Positions 35,276-45,450 of a stretch of 64,000 nucleotides of DNA are shown piece by piece. Both the position numbers and the translations under genes were made by a program. The DNA is from Siphonodentalium dalli (taxonomy: Eukaryota > Mollusca > Scaphopoda > Gadilida > Siphonodentaliidae), in assembly GCA_032622095.1 (NCBI GenBank), contig CP136064.1, positions 135,541,129 through 135,605,128 of the forward strand, written 5' to 3'. The notes below the pieces were generated by a model that had not been told where the DNA came from, did no database searches, and saw only the letters and a program-made list of their open reading frames with translations. Position 1 is the stretch's first letter. Every line of letters starts with the position of its first letter.

Positions 35276-35820
35276 TCCACTTATTTGGTGCGACGATACT
35301 GAAAGCACGGCGATTGGCTAGGGCAGATACTCCCGTGTTGTTGATGAGTCTGACCTCATTCTTTGATCGGAGATCCCGACTCGGTTTGTATACCGGAGCG
35401 ATCTCTTGAGGGTAAACTGGAGCAGTTTGATATGCACAGCGATGAGCAAGACACAGAATTTTGAAGTCGATTCGCTGTTTGACGGGCAGCCAATGGAGTT
35501 GTTTGAGAACCGACATGATGTGGTCTCGGTATCCGGCCCCAGATACAATGCGTGCCGCTGCATATTGTACGGCCCGCAGTTTCCTAAGCGATTTCTCTGA
35601 GTCCCACATATACCGAAATGATGTAGTCGATATGCGATGTTACAAATGAGTGGACTAATTTTTCGAGTGCCGATTTTGTCAGAAATGACTGAATGCGTCG
35701 GATGTTCTGTAGCTGCATAAACGAGGTCTGACACGCCTTTGTAATTTGTTTATCAAGCTTCAATTCGCAGTCCATAACAAGAAAACCATAGTCAGAAATG
35801 GTAACGCCACCAAGATCGTA
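35267..35820 (-). pseudogene. LINE reverse transcriptase, thumb and C-terminal region (CR1/L2-like)
   Basis: Two minus-strand frames (35,584-35,775 and 35,267-35,609) together give the downstream half of a non-LTR retrotransposon polymerase. The first carries LKLDKQITKACQTSF and QLQNIRRIQSFLTK, the second LRKLRAVQYAAARIVSG, LHWLPVKQRIDFKILCLAHR and ANRRAFSIVAPNKWNAL. These are classical motifs downstream of the RT palm in CR1/L2/Rex elements. A frameshift near 35,600 separates the frames. The ORF is cut after WNAL by the 30-kb foldback and resumes at 5,292. The catalytic palm is missing from this piece; 37,947-38,215 may hold part of it. Not functional. Confidence 0.85.
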
Positions 35821-35974
35821 TTATTAGCCATAAATATAAATAATAATACAATTATTCTATAAACTAGCTTTCAAATTTTATGCGGGAAATTTGCGTACTT
35901 CCATATTTCAAGTTTTCCCGTTTCTCGTGGCATACATTACTTTCATCAAACTGTCTTCTTTATTACACAAGCTG
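35821..35974. other. spacer, no gene
   Basis: AT-rich sequence between the LINE fragment and a Helitron-related block. It includes ATAAATATAAATAATAATAC, which could be degraded simple repeat. Confidence 0.4.
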
Positions 35975-36545
35975 ATAGGCCCGACTTCACCCGGGCTGTT
36001 TCCCATCTGCTTTCCGGTGAAAGGTGCGATTTGACCTTCAATTGACTATTTCGAAAGTCAAGGTCAGGTCAGGGTCATGATTTGTCCAGTCCAAAACACC
36101 CCCACCCGTAGAAAACTACCCATAGGTATCAAATTTCGTCGAAATCCGTCCGTTTTACCCAACTTGACCTTTAATTAACAATTTTGAAGGTCAAGGTAAG
36201 GTCAGAGTCATGATTTGACCCGTCCAAAACACCCCCCCCCCGACAAAAGTACCCATAGGTATCAAATTTCGTCGAAATCTATCCGTTTTATCCGAGTTGA
36301 CCTTTGATTGGCCATATTGAAGGTCAAGGTCAGGCCGAGGTCACGATTTGACCCGTTCAAAACTCTCCTCGGACCAAAGTATCCCTAGGTATCAAATTTC
36401 GCCGAAATTTGTCCGTTTTACCCAAATTGACCTTGCATTGACAGTTTTAAAGGTCAAGGTCAGGTCGGGGTCACGATTTGACCCGTTCCAAACACTTCCC
36501 GGACACAAATACCCATAGGTATCAAATTACGTTGAAATCTATGGA
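35975..36545 (-). mobile_element. Helitron-related fragment with ~118-bp tandem repeats
   Basis: Read on the minus strand, this segment ends with a hairpin like CCCGGGT-GAA-GTCGGG (35,980-35,996), the same terminal stem-loop as Helitron elements 2 and 3. The terminal tetranucleotide is altered (CTTG rather than CTAG). Upstream lie about four ~118-bp units, each with AAGGTCAAGGTnAGGTC, TGATTTG(A/T)CC, AAAACAC and GGTATCAAATTTCG. The same phrases fill the 3' third of elements 2 and 3. The 5' end was not found, so the copy is truncated or degraded. Confidence 0.65.
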
Positions 36546-37019
36546 AAGCCGAGGAGGACATGTTGGTTGCTAATTGCTAGATATACGACGCGGTATTTTG
36601 AAGGTGTTTCAAACTAGGAGATAGAAGTATTCTGCCTTTCAAATGGTGATGAATTATAGTAGTTTATTCAAATTTTATGGCATAAATTGTTATTAAAACC
36701 GTATATACTATAAAAAATTAATGACTCGAAAATTAAGTGGGCCTTTAAACAAAGTCACAATTGCATTTAGGCTCATCTCATACTCGTCCATTCAGCGATA
36801 TTCTACTGCGCAGTTTGTTATAGCCTCCAGTATTTATTGAGCGTTATACCCCCAACTGTTATAATTTGCCTTTAGCAGGCGTACTCTTGCCTCAGATTAT
36901 TGAGATATTATGTCACACATAATCACATTAAATCGCATCGTAACATAGCAATTGTGTGGGCTCCTTGGCGTGAATATGTAATGAGAAATAAGGTCATACG
37001 TAATGACATTAAACTCAAG
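36546..37019. other. intergenic, nothing recognised
   Basis: AT-rich sequence. A short frame from 36,900 is repeat-associated. No feature supported. Confidence 0.4.
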
Positions 37020-37765
37020 AAAACCCTCGAAAACAAAACAAAATCACATTTAATGTTTTACGTTATTTCCTTCATAAAAAGAATCTTCGTGATAATGAAC
37101 CCTCTCGTTACTTTAGAATATAGAATTAACCTTAAAATAAAAAAAATCTTTGGAACACAGAACCTTCGGAATAACGAACCTTCGGATTGGTGAACCTTCG
37201 GAATAGCGAACATTCAGAGAAATTTCGGAATAGTGGACCTTCGGGATAGTGAACCTTCGGAATAGAGCCATGCCCCCCAATATTCATATTATATGCCCAG
37301 AGTTCAAAGGTATGGACCCATAAAATTCAAAACTTGGCCCTTAAAATAATGAACTCCAAATTGGAGCACACACAGAACACCACTTAAGTCAACTGAACCT
37401 ATGTCATGTCCCAATGCGGGAGGGTCCATATATACCACAACATTCATAGTATATGCCAAGAATTCAAAGGTATGGGCCCACGTAATGACATAAAATCTCA
37501 AGAAAACCAGCGAAAACAAAACAAAATCACATTTAATGTTCTAAGTTAAGTTATTTCCTCCTGTATCTGTATCGGTGCGCGCGCATGATCAGTTCGGATG
37601 TGAGCGCACACTCCATATAAAGAATCTTTGTGAAAATGAACCCTCTCAAATTAGTCTCAATACTTTAAAATATAGAATTAACCTAAAAATAACAAAAACC
37701 TTCGGAATAGAGAACCTTCGGAATAGCGGACCTTCGGGATAGCAAACCTTCATAATAGAAGCATG
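37020..37765. repeat. ~480-bp duplicated segment with ACCTTCGGAATAG minisatellite
   Basis: The segment AAGAAAACC...CGAAAACAAAACAAAATCAC ... TAGAATTAACC occurs at 37,017-37,135 and again at 37,499-37,685. Each copy is followed by a ~15-bp minisatellite, GAACCTTCGGAATAGC and variants (37,161-37,268 with about seven units; 37,697-37,752 with about four). The unit ATATGCC-AGAATTCAAAGGTATGG is also doubled at 37,292 and 37,451. Confidence 0.8.
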
Positions 37766-37946
37766 TCCCCACAATTACACCGGTGACGTAAACACATGTG
37801 CCAATCTTAGTTGTACTCTCGTAATTATCGGTACGATGAAACGGTGACGGAATCTGACGAGGTTTGCCGAATGTACAATCACCCATCGACCATGCGATAC
37901 AAAAAAACCAAAAGCAATAAACACCACACTACGGTGGCGTAATAAG

Positions 37947-38215
37947 GCCGATATTTCGAGCACTGTCGCTCAGTCGTGTCTGGCAATCTCCGATCAACAG
38001 TGCTCCAAGAGAAGGCACGCACATCTATAGGCTTTGTTGACGGAAAAGGACGATCTCAGTCTTGGTGTCATTCATTTTTAGTCGCAACTGCTTCATCCAA
38101 TGACGTACATCGTTCACACACGATTCCATTTTTGATGTGGCAATGGATGTCTCAAATGTTGTTGACGTTGAACACAATTGCATGAAATACGTATAGACAC
38201 ATGTTTTCAGACGGC
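37947..38215 (-). pseudogene. LINE reverse transcriptase fragment, palm-proximal
   Basis: The minus-strand frame contains LRLKMNDTKTEIVLFRQQ, matching the (W)xxxNxLKLNxxKTExxL block that follows the catalytic Asp-Asp motif in CR1/L2-type LINEs. After a stop at about 38,024 the same strand continues LIGDCQTRLSDSARNIG, the usual next block. The catalytic motif itself is not recognisable; the sequence upstream is degraded. It lies on the same strand and in the expected order relative to 35,267-35,820 (2.1 kb away), so both may come from one LINE split by later insertions. That link is an inference. Confidence 0.7.
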
Positions 38216-38776
38216 AATGCATTGAAAAGAGTCACATAATGACAGCAATTATGTGCAGGGGGTTGAACGCGTCTCGTTCTGACTGGTTTGGAGCATCCTG
38301 CGTTATTCTTCTGCATAATGGGACAGTCCATTCATTTCTCACGTCTCTATGAAATCATTATTTTCACTAGAATGAGACAAAGGTGAATATTTGTATAATT
38401 TAAGATCTACTATACTCCAACTCCCGCATTGTAGAAATATCACGGACATGACACATACGAATCAGTTAAAGGGACTCAAAAATAATCGCCACCATGTTGT
38501 TGTTGTTGAAATCAGCTGTTTACTGCCTGTTCCTAACGCTTCTATAAACTGCATGCATGGTTTATCTCCCCTGATACAGCCTGTTATGCTATAAATAGAT
38601 TGGGGATATCCCTGTGTTCTGTCAAGAATGGTTTCACTGTCAGGATATCGTTAGAAAAAGACTGAGATATATTGAGCTTAAATTTGCAAAATGCGATCAA
38701 ATAAGAAGTTTTCGTAAGCGGGAAGATGCCGAAAAATTGGAAAGAGCAACGAATGGTGTGTTTCTTCCGCCGTGGT
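38216..38776. other. no gene supported
   Basis: Mixed sequence. A 69-codon plus-strand frame (38,614-38,823, containing RKRLRYIELKFAKCDQIRSF) has protein-like composition but runs into the inverted repeat beginning at 38,777, so I do not call it. Confidence 0.3.
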
Positions 38777-39330
38777 GGATTTTGAATGGGGATTTCCATG
38801 CAAATCTGCGGAGCAAAGGTTAAAGAGTTGCATATACTTCTGAGTGTGACTTGATGTGGTACTAGACAACAGGTATTTATCTGGTGGGTCCGCTTCGTAA
38901 ATTATAAAATTTTGCTATAAATATATTTTTGAGAAATTTTTTCTGGAATTACATATCACTTGACCTACATAACTTATATTTGTCAGATTCGAAATATCAA
39001 TATAAAATTCAAAAATAAATACACCAACATTATAATTTATAATGGAACAAGTTCCAATTGGACCCGCCAGATAAATACACAGGGACGCGAGAGAAGGGGG
39101 GCATACGGAGGGACTTGCCCCCCGTGCTGGCCTGACTCAGGTGAGGCCAGTGGGTACCCGAAAAGTGCCCTCCTGGTTGGTTTGCCCCCTTGCCCTTTGA
39201 TGCTTCTGGCGTCCCTGTAAATACCTGTTGTTTTCAATACTACATCAAGTCACACTCAGAAGTATGTGCAACTCTAAATTTTGCTCTGCAGATTTGCATG
39301 GAAATCCCCATTCATTCAAAATTGGTCACT
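38777..39330. repeat. imperfect inverted repeat (foldback), interrupted
   Basis: Left arm: TTTTGAATGGGGATTTCCAT, GCAAATCTGC, ACTTCTGAGTGTGACTTGAT, ACAACAGGTATTTATCTGG. Right arm, inverted: CCAGATAAATAC, CTGTTGT, ATCAAGTCACACTCAGAAGT, GCAGATTTGC, ATGGAAATCCCCATTC. Arms of about 150 bases surround an AT-rich loop. The right arm is split by a 140-bp MITE at 39,079. Confidence 0.8.
39079..39218. mobile_element. 140-bp MITE with 10-bp TIRs and 6-bp TSD
   Basis: Starts ACAGGGACGC and ends GCGTCCCTGT, a perfect 10-bp terminal inverted repeat. It is flanked on both sides by AAATAC (39,073-39,078 and 39,219-39,224). The uninterrupted sequence is preserved in the opposite arm of the surrounding inverted repeat (the complement of 38,868-38,886 reads ...CCAGATAAATACCTGTTG), which confirms the boundaries. 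The interior is GC-rich with GGGGGG and CCCCCC segments. No coding capacity. The superfamily is undecided. Confidence 0.85.
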
Positions 39331-40567
39331 TGACCTCGAGATCTCTCTTAAACTCAAAGAACAGATACAGAAAAGAACATATACAGACGAGATGATGGAT
39401 CAGTCACAGACATGCTGTCTGAGGTAAAGCTCCCAGAAGGAAAGAACAGCGACTGGTTAAATACCACAAAATAGTCATGGGGTTGCTCCCAGCACTTCCT
39501 AAGCCTGATTATCTAAAACACAAGGCAAATACAGGCTACAGCCAACAAAATTTGAGGACTGTACGTGGCAGTCAAAATCCGGTGGAGAAGGAGGTGTGTA
39601 ACAACACAGAATCGTTCCAACTTCTGCGTACTAGCAGCTCACAATACGAAAACTCCTTCTTTGTTAAAACAACTGTGGAATGGAACCACCTGGAATAGTC
39701 GGTTGTTGATATCAGTGACATTGACGGTTTTCTATCTGCTCTGCGAGGGGAACAACAGTATGGGGTGTTTTCAACAATGCTAACAAGGAACTATTGCTTA
39801 ACTATTTATAATTTATGCTTGTTTATCATATATAATAAATTATTGTTCAATTATTTCGCTTGCTGCTTATATTTATACTCCAAAATCATTTGGATGGCTC
39901 AAACAACAACATTGTCATTGCATATATTAAGTACTATATGGGAGATCAATCTAACATGTAATGGCTGATTATGCTTAAAGGCACGTGTGGCCTTAATTGT
40001 CGAAAATATTCATATTTGTTCCAAACACCGTAAACAGAAAAACAGTAAAACGCACACAGTTCCGTTCATATATACCATGACCATCGCGTAAACAGCATGT
40101 TATCATAAAGACCTACTACATTTTACCTAATCAAGAGCCTGAATGTGTTACAGAAGACAGCACAATGCTACTGGCTAATCACACACAAATGGCATAAACG
40201 CTCTTTATTAGTTCCATATCAGGTATTCACCAACAAAGAACGCTCTTTATGTTTACCATCATAATATAAACAAACACCAGAAAAGTAACTTTTTACGCTT
40301 TTGTTTACATAACAATGGTCAAGCATATGACCATAACATAATGTTTATGCGATATTTCTTATTTGTATACGGACAAAGTCTATCTACATTTTGATGTTCT
40401 TTCTGTTTGTGGCGGTTTTTGACGGGTGGAGATATTTTCACAGGATACCCACCGCCAAGGCCAACAGTACCTTTAAGCGTAACTCCATTACGCTTTAAAA
40501 GCATAATTGTTTTGTATTGCCTTACAGCGTTATATGTAATGGTAGACCTACATGTATCTAACTTAGT
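39331..40567. other. intergenic, nothing recognised
   Basis: AT-rich sequence with only short frames. The 73-codon frame at 39,477-39,698 has a run, QLWNGTTWNS, in an overlapping frame. The alternative frame's KTTVEWNHLE resembles the WNxLP region of LINE proteins, but it is too short to assign. Confidence 0.35.
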
Positions 40568-40886
40568 AAGGCTGAAGGGGTCACTCTCACCAAAAAAAGT
40601 GCTGAAGGGTACACAGGATTTGAAAATGTGCTGAATGGTATACAGGGTTTGAAATGTCGTTCTAAATGACGTTTAGATTTCGTATCTGCCATGATTTCTG
40701 TTAGAAAATAATTGATCACGTTCCAATGAACAGAAAATGAACTGAAAACAAACTGCTCATGGGCGTCAGACTTTCAGAAACACAGTTTAAGTAACGGTGT
40801 TAGTGGCGATCACAAACCTTCAGCACATTTTTAAACCATGTGTACCCTTCAGCACTTTTTTTGGTGAGAGTGACCTCTTCAGCCTT
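40568..40886. mobile_element. foldback MITE (~319 bp) with ~66-bp inverted arms
   Basis: AAGGCTGAAGGGGTCACTCT at the left and its inverted counterpart AGAGTGACCTCTTCAGCCTT at the right. The arms also share CACCAAAAAAAGTGCTGAAG, GGTACACA and AAAATGTGCTGAA. The loop is about 185 bases of unique sequence. No clear target duplication was seen and there is no coding capacity. Confidence 0.8.
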
Positions 40887-41425
40887 AGAAAGGTTTAATG
40901 TTCTGGGCGGATGGTAAGATGGTAAAAAATTGTTGTTTCCTCATAGAATCTCCACATATATATTCAGACAGACAGATGGGGAGGGGTGTTGAAAAATGCT
41001 TTGGGAAAACATTTGTAAAGAGGGAAAGAAATTGGTTGCGGGGGTGGGTGAATCGCAGAAATGGTAAAATGTAAAAAAGTATCATATGTGTCTGAATATA
41101 TATTAACCCCCCCCCCCCCCACCACCTCCAGAGCAAATTGAAATAAATTTAAATCCATATACCCTGTTTTTCTCATGGCATTTTTTTTTTGGTGTTTTGT
41201 TGAATAAAATTAACTTATGACTGAGATTACTCCTTCAGTCTTGATACTTTTCCAAAAATGCCATTTTTTGGCATTTTTGTCTGTTTAACAAATGTTGGGG
41301 CATAAATAGAAAAAACAACCAGTCATGCTTATGCATTCTTTTATATATATGAATCTCGCAGATATACAATCTTAAATATAAGAGACTGCACTGGCTTAGA
41401 AGTTCAATATAAGTATTGTTAGCTT
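40887..41425. other. simple-sequence rich, no gene
   Basis: Contains a poly-C run (about 41,107-41,120) and a ~10-base T run (41,183-41,192). Overlapping minus-strand frames of 70-83 codons run through low-complexity sequence and are not called. Confidence 0.4.
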
Positions 41426-41488
41426 AATGCATTCTCTTATATATGCAAGGCATCCTATTGGAGACTCGCATATATAAGAGAATGCATT
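41426..41488. repeat. perfect 21-bp hairpin, member 1
   Basis: AATGCATTCTCTTATATATGC (split as AATGCATTCTC and TTATATATGC) at 41,426-41,446 pairs perfectly with its reverse complement at 41,468-41,488, with a 21-base loop. It is one of four related hairpins. Confidence 0.85.
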
Positions 41489-41621
41489 GGCACAAGTTTT
41501 CAAAAAATTTCATGAAGCTCCAATTATGGAAGGATTAATCATAAATAATGGTCTCCAATATGGCAGGTTGTAAATATAAAAGAATCCACTGGCTTGCATG
41601 GTCAAGATAAATGTTGTTAGG

Positions 41622-41688
41622 CCAATGAATTCTCTTAAATATGTGAGTCTGCCTATGGGAGACTGTCATATATAAGAGAATGCATTGG
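41622..41688. repeat. hairpin, member 2
   Basis: CCAATGAATTCTCTTAAATATG pairs (20 of 22) with the segment at 41,667-41,688, with a 23-base loop. The preceding ~35 bases (GGCTTGCATGGTCAAG...TTGTTAGG) also precede member 4. Confidence 0.8.
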
Positions 41689-42536
41689 TACAGTGTTTTC
41701 GCTAAATTTCAGGAAACTCCAGTCATGAAATGTGCAAAATTATTTAGAACACTTTCAATTGTAAAACGATAGCATCACAATGAGTTTGGAAATCCCTTCA
41801 CAGTTTGTAAGTCTAACACATAATTTGTTCAAAAATAGTTTTGTCTTCACCATAGACTAATAAGAAATCATGTTTTGTACACAATCTAGTCAGAAAATTA
41901 CTAAAACTATGAAAAAGCTGTTAATTTTGTTTCTTGTTTTTGAAATACCTGACCATCATATATTGAATTTGGCTCAGTGTGATACACTCCAATTCTTGAA
42001 GACACACAACTTGAAAAACCCTTACTCTTACAGATGGATTAATCATTATCTTTTTCTATAACAAGTATTTTATAGTTTCCTGTGTATAACATCATAAATA
42101 TGAATCGAAGACCCCTGTCTGGAAACACTTCTATCAATTAGTATTATAATAAGCATACAATCAATGTCCAGTATTTTAGGGCTCGTGTTAATTGGAACTT
42201 TTTCTTAAAAAAATAGGAACAAATATATATCCCACTTAATTCTCGCATTAAAAAATACATATTGATTTAAAATCAATATTAATTGATAGTAACATTTCCA
42301 GACAGGTATCTCCGGCTTATTTTTATTATTTTATAACCAGTAAACTATACAACACATGTTAGAGGAAGAGATAATCCATCTTTAGTGAATTTGGAAATTT
42401 GTAAATGATTAAATTTCTTCTGTAAAGCAGGAAAATAAAATCTACAAAATATGCAGTTGGAAGAACTTGGGAGACTCAAATATATAATATAACCATTTCT
42501 TGATGGGAGCTGCGCTAGTGGAGCATTGAATCATGT

Positions 42537-42603
42537 GCCAGTGCATTCCCTTATATCTGCAGGTACCATAGGTAGCCTCACATATACAAGAGAATGCACT
42601 GGC
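42537..42603. repeat. hairpin, member 3
   Basis: GCCAGTGCATTCCCTTATAT at the left pairs with CAAGAGAATGCACTGGC at the right with a few mismatches and a ~21-base loop. Stem wording matches members 1 and 2. Confidence 0.78.
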
Positions 42604-42631
42604 TTACAAGGTCAAGGTAAATATTGTTAGG

Positions 42632-42701
42632 CCAATGTAATATATTCTCTTATATATTCTAGGATCCCTACTGGAAACTACCATATATAAGAGAATGCAT
42701 T
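42632..42701. repeat. hairpin, member 4
   Basis: A stem built from ATATTCTCTTATATAT and CATATATAAGAGAATGCATT. It follows GGCTTACAAGGTCAAGG, the same spacer that precedes member 2. Members 1-2 and 3-4 form two copies of one larger module about 1.05 kb apart. Confidence 0.75.
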
Positions 42702-42703
42702 AG

Positions 42704-44086
42704 CACAGGTTTTTTTTGCAATATTTCCAATGCTCCAACCATGGAAGGGTGAATGCTGCTCCCATAATGAAAGGGTTAATTGATTTTATTCCTAAATAGA
42801 CAATTTTTGTTGTAATTAGTTTTAGTTCCGACCCTCCAGGTTCGGTATTTTGTCTCATAAATGAACCACATAGTTTTGATTACTCTGACTACTGATGGTA
42901 TACTAGCACCTCCCATAAATCCTGAATAACATAGGTGAATCATGGGTACAAGATAAAAAATATAGGATAGAAACCATGGTTATTTCACACTATTATAAAT
43001 ATGAAAATAATTACATTTTTGCTGCTGAAATATTGTCCATAACCCCGGCTCACCAAGAAGTATGAGACTGAATTATATCTAAATATGTCATTTTGACAAA
43101 AAAATAATCAATTTGATGCTCAATGACAAACTGTGAGATAAATCTTACAGTTCCAGGAGATTTCACTCCATTGTCACTATACATATTTTCTTATCTGGTA
43201 CCTGCTGGTAAACAGAAAAACCACCTATTTGTTATTAGTATTCAGTATAGGAGTCTGGGGTCTGCTATGAGAGGGATGGACATCATCAATATCATGAAGA
43301 GATATATTTAAGAAGACTTATATTAAATGATTTATTAATAAGGTACTTAACACATGTATGAATTTTCACTAATGAATTAAATTTAATATAATTACAAGTC
43401 TGTTAATAACTGAATACCACAACTGACTGTCACTAGCTGTGATAGACTTGCAATTGAATTTATTAACTGAGTAATTGGCAATCATGAATATTTTTGTGGG
43501 AGCTTCTGGCATGATTTAGTCCTTGTTCAAATTATTGTTGAATGTTGGGTCAACAGCCTGGAACTATCTTGTTGAAAATGAAGAAACCCCCTCCCCTAGA
43601 TCATGTCATGAATCTTTACTCTGCTTAGCGCCTGTAAAGATCTTATTCCATCAGTACAAAACTTGGGAATTTTGTTATGTTTTGATAATGAACTTTATAA
43701 CATTGAACAAACAAGGCAGGGAACATATTTCTTTGTTTATATTTGTTCCTCGATAATCAACTTCAAAGTATGGGGTGGTCCCAGCTCGAAAATGCATGCT
43801 TTTTGTGGCTTTAGTGAGCTGATATCACAAAAACACTGAATTAATTACCCTGCAGAAATTCCATGATTGTAAGTGTGCATAGCAAACTCACCCATCAAGT
43901 CTGTTAAATAATGTCATCTCGAGTTGGCACTTTCACCTACTTATGAATAAACTATTAAGCGACAGGTATTAATAAAGAAATATATTCCCCTTGTTATTTT
44001 TTCAGCTTTATAAGGTTCTCTATCAATACTTAAAAAAGTTCCCGAGGTTTTGTACTGGTAGAATATGATTTATACGGGCATTCGCC
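42704..44086. other. intergenic, nothing recognised
   Basis: AT-rich DNA with scattered short frames (the longest is 77 codons at 43,523-43,756). No domain, RNA gene or clear repeat was recognised. Confidence 0.4.
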
Positions 44087-44335
44087 TCTGGGAGGCCAAA
44101 TTGTCATTTAATAATGAAGTGCGCTTAAGTGCAATTAATTGCACTTAAGCACAAATAATTACACTTAAGCACAATTAGTTGAACTTATCATTGTGCTTAA
44201 GAGCATCATTGCTCTTAAGTGCAATCGATTGTGATTAAGCATAGTGATTTGTTCTTGAAAACATAATTATTTGTGCTTAAGCGCAATCAATTTTGCTTAC
44301 GCACAATCAATTGCCTAATCTTAAGCGCATTTCAT
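44087..44335. repeat. CTTAAG-rich palindromic repeat, degenerate family member
   Basis: Starts GGGAGGCCAAATTGTCATTT, a diverged form of the terminal repeat of the elements at 44,902 and 45,451. It continues as alternating TGCACTTAAG / CTTAAGTGCAATTAATTG palindromes. No matching right terminus was found, so it is probably a decayed relative. Confidence 0.6.
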
Positions 44336-44901
44336 GGTTATACATGTATGTAACTAAACACCCCTGGTGAATAAATAGGTTTATCCATAACTCAACCTTA
44401 GCTCTTATTGACATATCACCTCTTGTTTTCATTGGTTTGCATGGGAGCAAGCCTAAGTTCTTTATCGAAATGGTAGGCTCGCAATAGCATTACCTTCTGT
44501 TTTAGTTGTGGCAACTCGTGGTAGTATTAACTTCTGTATTAGTTGGGGCAACTTTGATTTTCGAGTACATATACAGGTACACCATATTAGGGAAGCAGGT
44601 CCTCAGTGACACCATATTTGCGCTACAGTATATGACCTGGAAATACTATAGATCTGTGCAAGAGCCACTGATTTAATAAAACTACCAGAGCTCGAGGAGT
44701 GAGACATCAAAGCTCCCGGAATGAAACACCAATTTTTGGGACAGGGATGCTGATAATATGACAATAGGGTTTTTCACCCGATTTAAGTCAATAAGTACAC
44801 CATATGAGGTAAGCAAGCCCTTATACAGTGACACCACATTATTGCTATATGACCATAGCTATGGCCCAAATCTATGCCCCAAAGTCATATTAGCCAGAGT
44901 A
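44336..44901. other. intergenic, nothing recognised
   Basis: Unique-looking sequence with the phrase GTACACCATAT...GGAAGCA/GGTAAGCA repeated at about 44,578 and 44,796. No gene. Confidence 0.4.
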
Positions 44902-45398
44902 TATGGGATGCCAAATTGTCATTTAATAAATAATTGAGCTTAAGCGAAATAAGGAATCCCTTATTGCGTTTAAGAGCAATAAGAAAATTCCTTATTGCGC
45001 TTAAGAGCAATAAGAGATTCCTTATTGCGCTTAAGCGCAATAAGAGATTCTTATTGCGCTTAAGCGCAATAAGGAATATTACATAAACTCCCTATAATTC
45101 AAATGGTTTAGTCCATGGTGCAATCAATATCTATCCCTGTTAACAGGCAATATATGATAATTCTACTATTTGCAGAGGGGTGATCTCATGAGGGAGATAA
45201 TAATTGCGCTTAAGCGCAATAAGGATGTAATTGCGCTTAAGCGCAATAAGGGATGTTCTTATTGCGCTTAAGCGCATAAGGGAAGATCTAATTGCGCTTA
45301 AGCGCAATAAGAATATTCCTTAAGCGTTAAGCGCAATAAGAGATTCCTTATTGCGCTTAAGCTCAATTATTTATTAAATGTCAATTTGGCATCCCATA
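44902..45398. mobile_element. TATGGGATGCC foldback element A (497 bp)
   Basis: Ends are perfect inverted TATGGGATGCC, continuing as long inverted repeats (CCAAATTGTCATTTAATAAA, TAATTGAGCTTAAGC). Flanked by the 6-bp duplication AGAGTA (44,896-44,901 and 45,399-45,404). The interior is made of self-complementary CTTAAGCGCAATAAGG / CCTTATTGCGCTTAAG units with about 120 bases of unlike sequence in the middle. The family is unassigned. There is no coding capacity. Confidence 0.85.
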
Positions 45399-45450
45399 AG
45401 AGTAGAGATTCATGGCATGATCTACCCTCCTCCCAATATATCTAATACTG

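Noticed and set aside
35118-35609. A 163-codon frame running from the LINE into the satellite, read as a fusion protein
   Set aside because: The junction is the foldback insertion border. The LINE frame properly continues at 5,292. The satellite-encoded tail is incidental.
38960-39220. 86-codon frame across the 140-bp MITE
   Set aside because: It depends on the inserted MITE and the foldback loop. No protein family.
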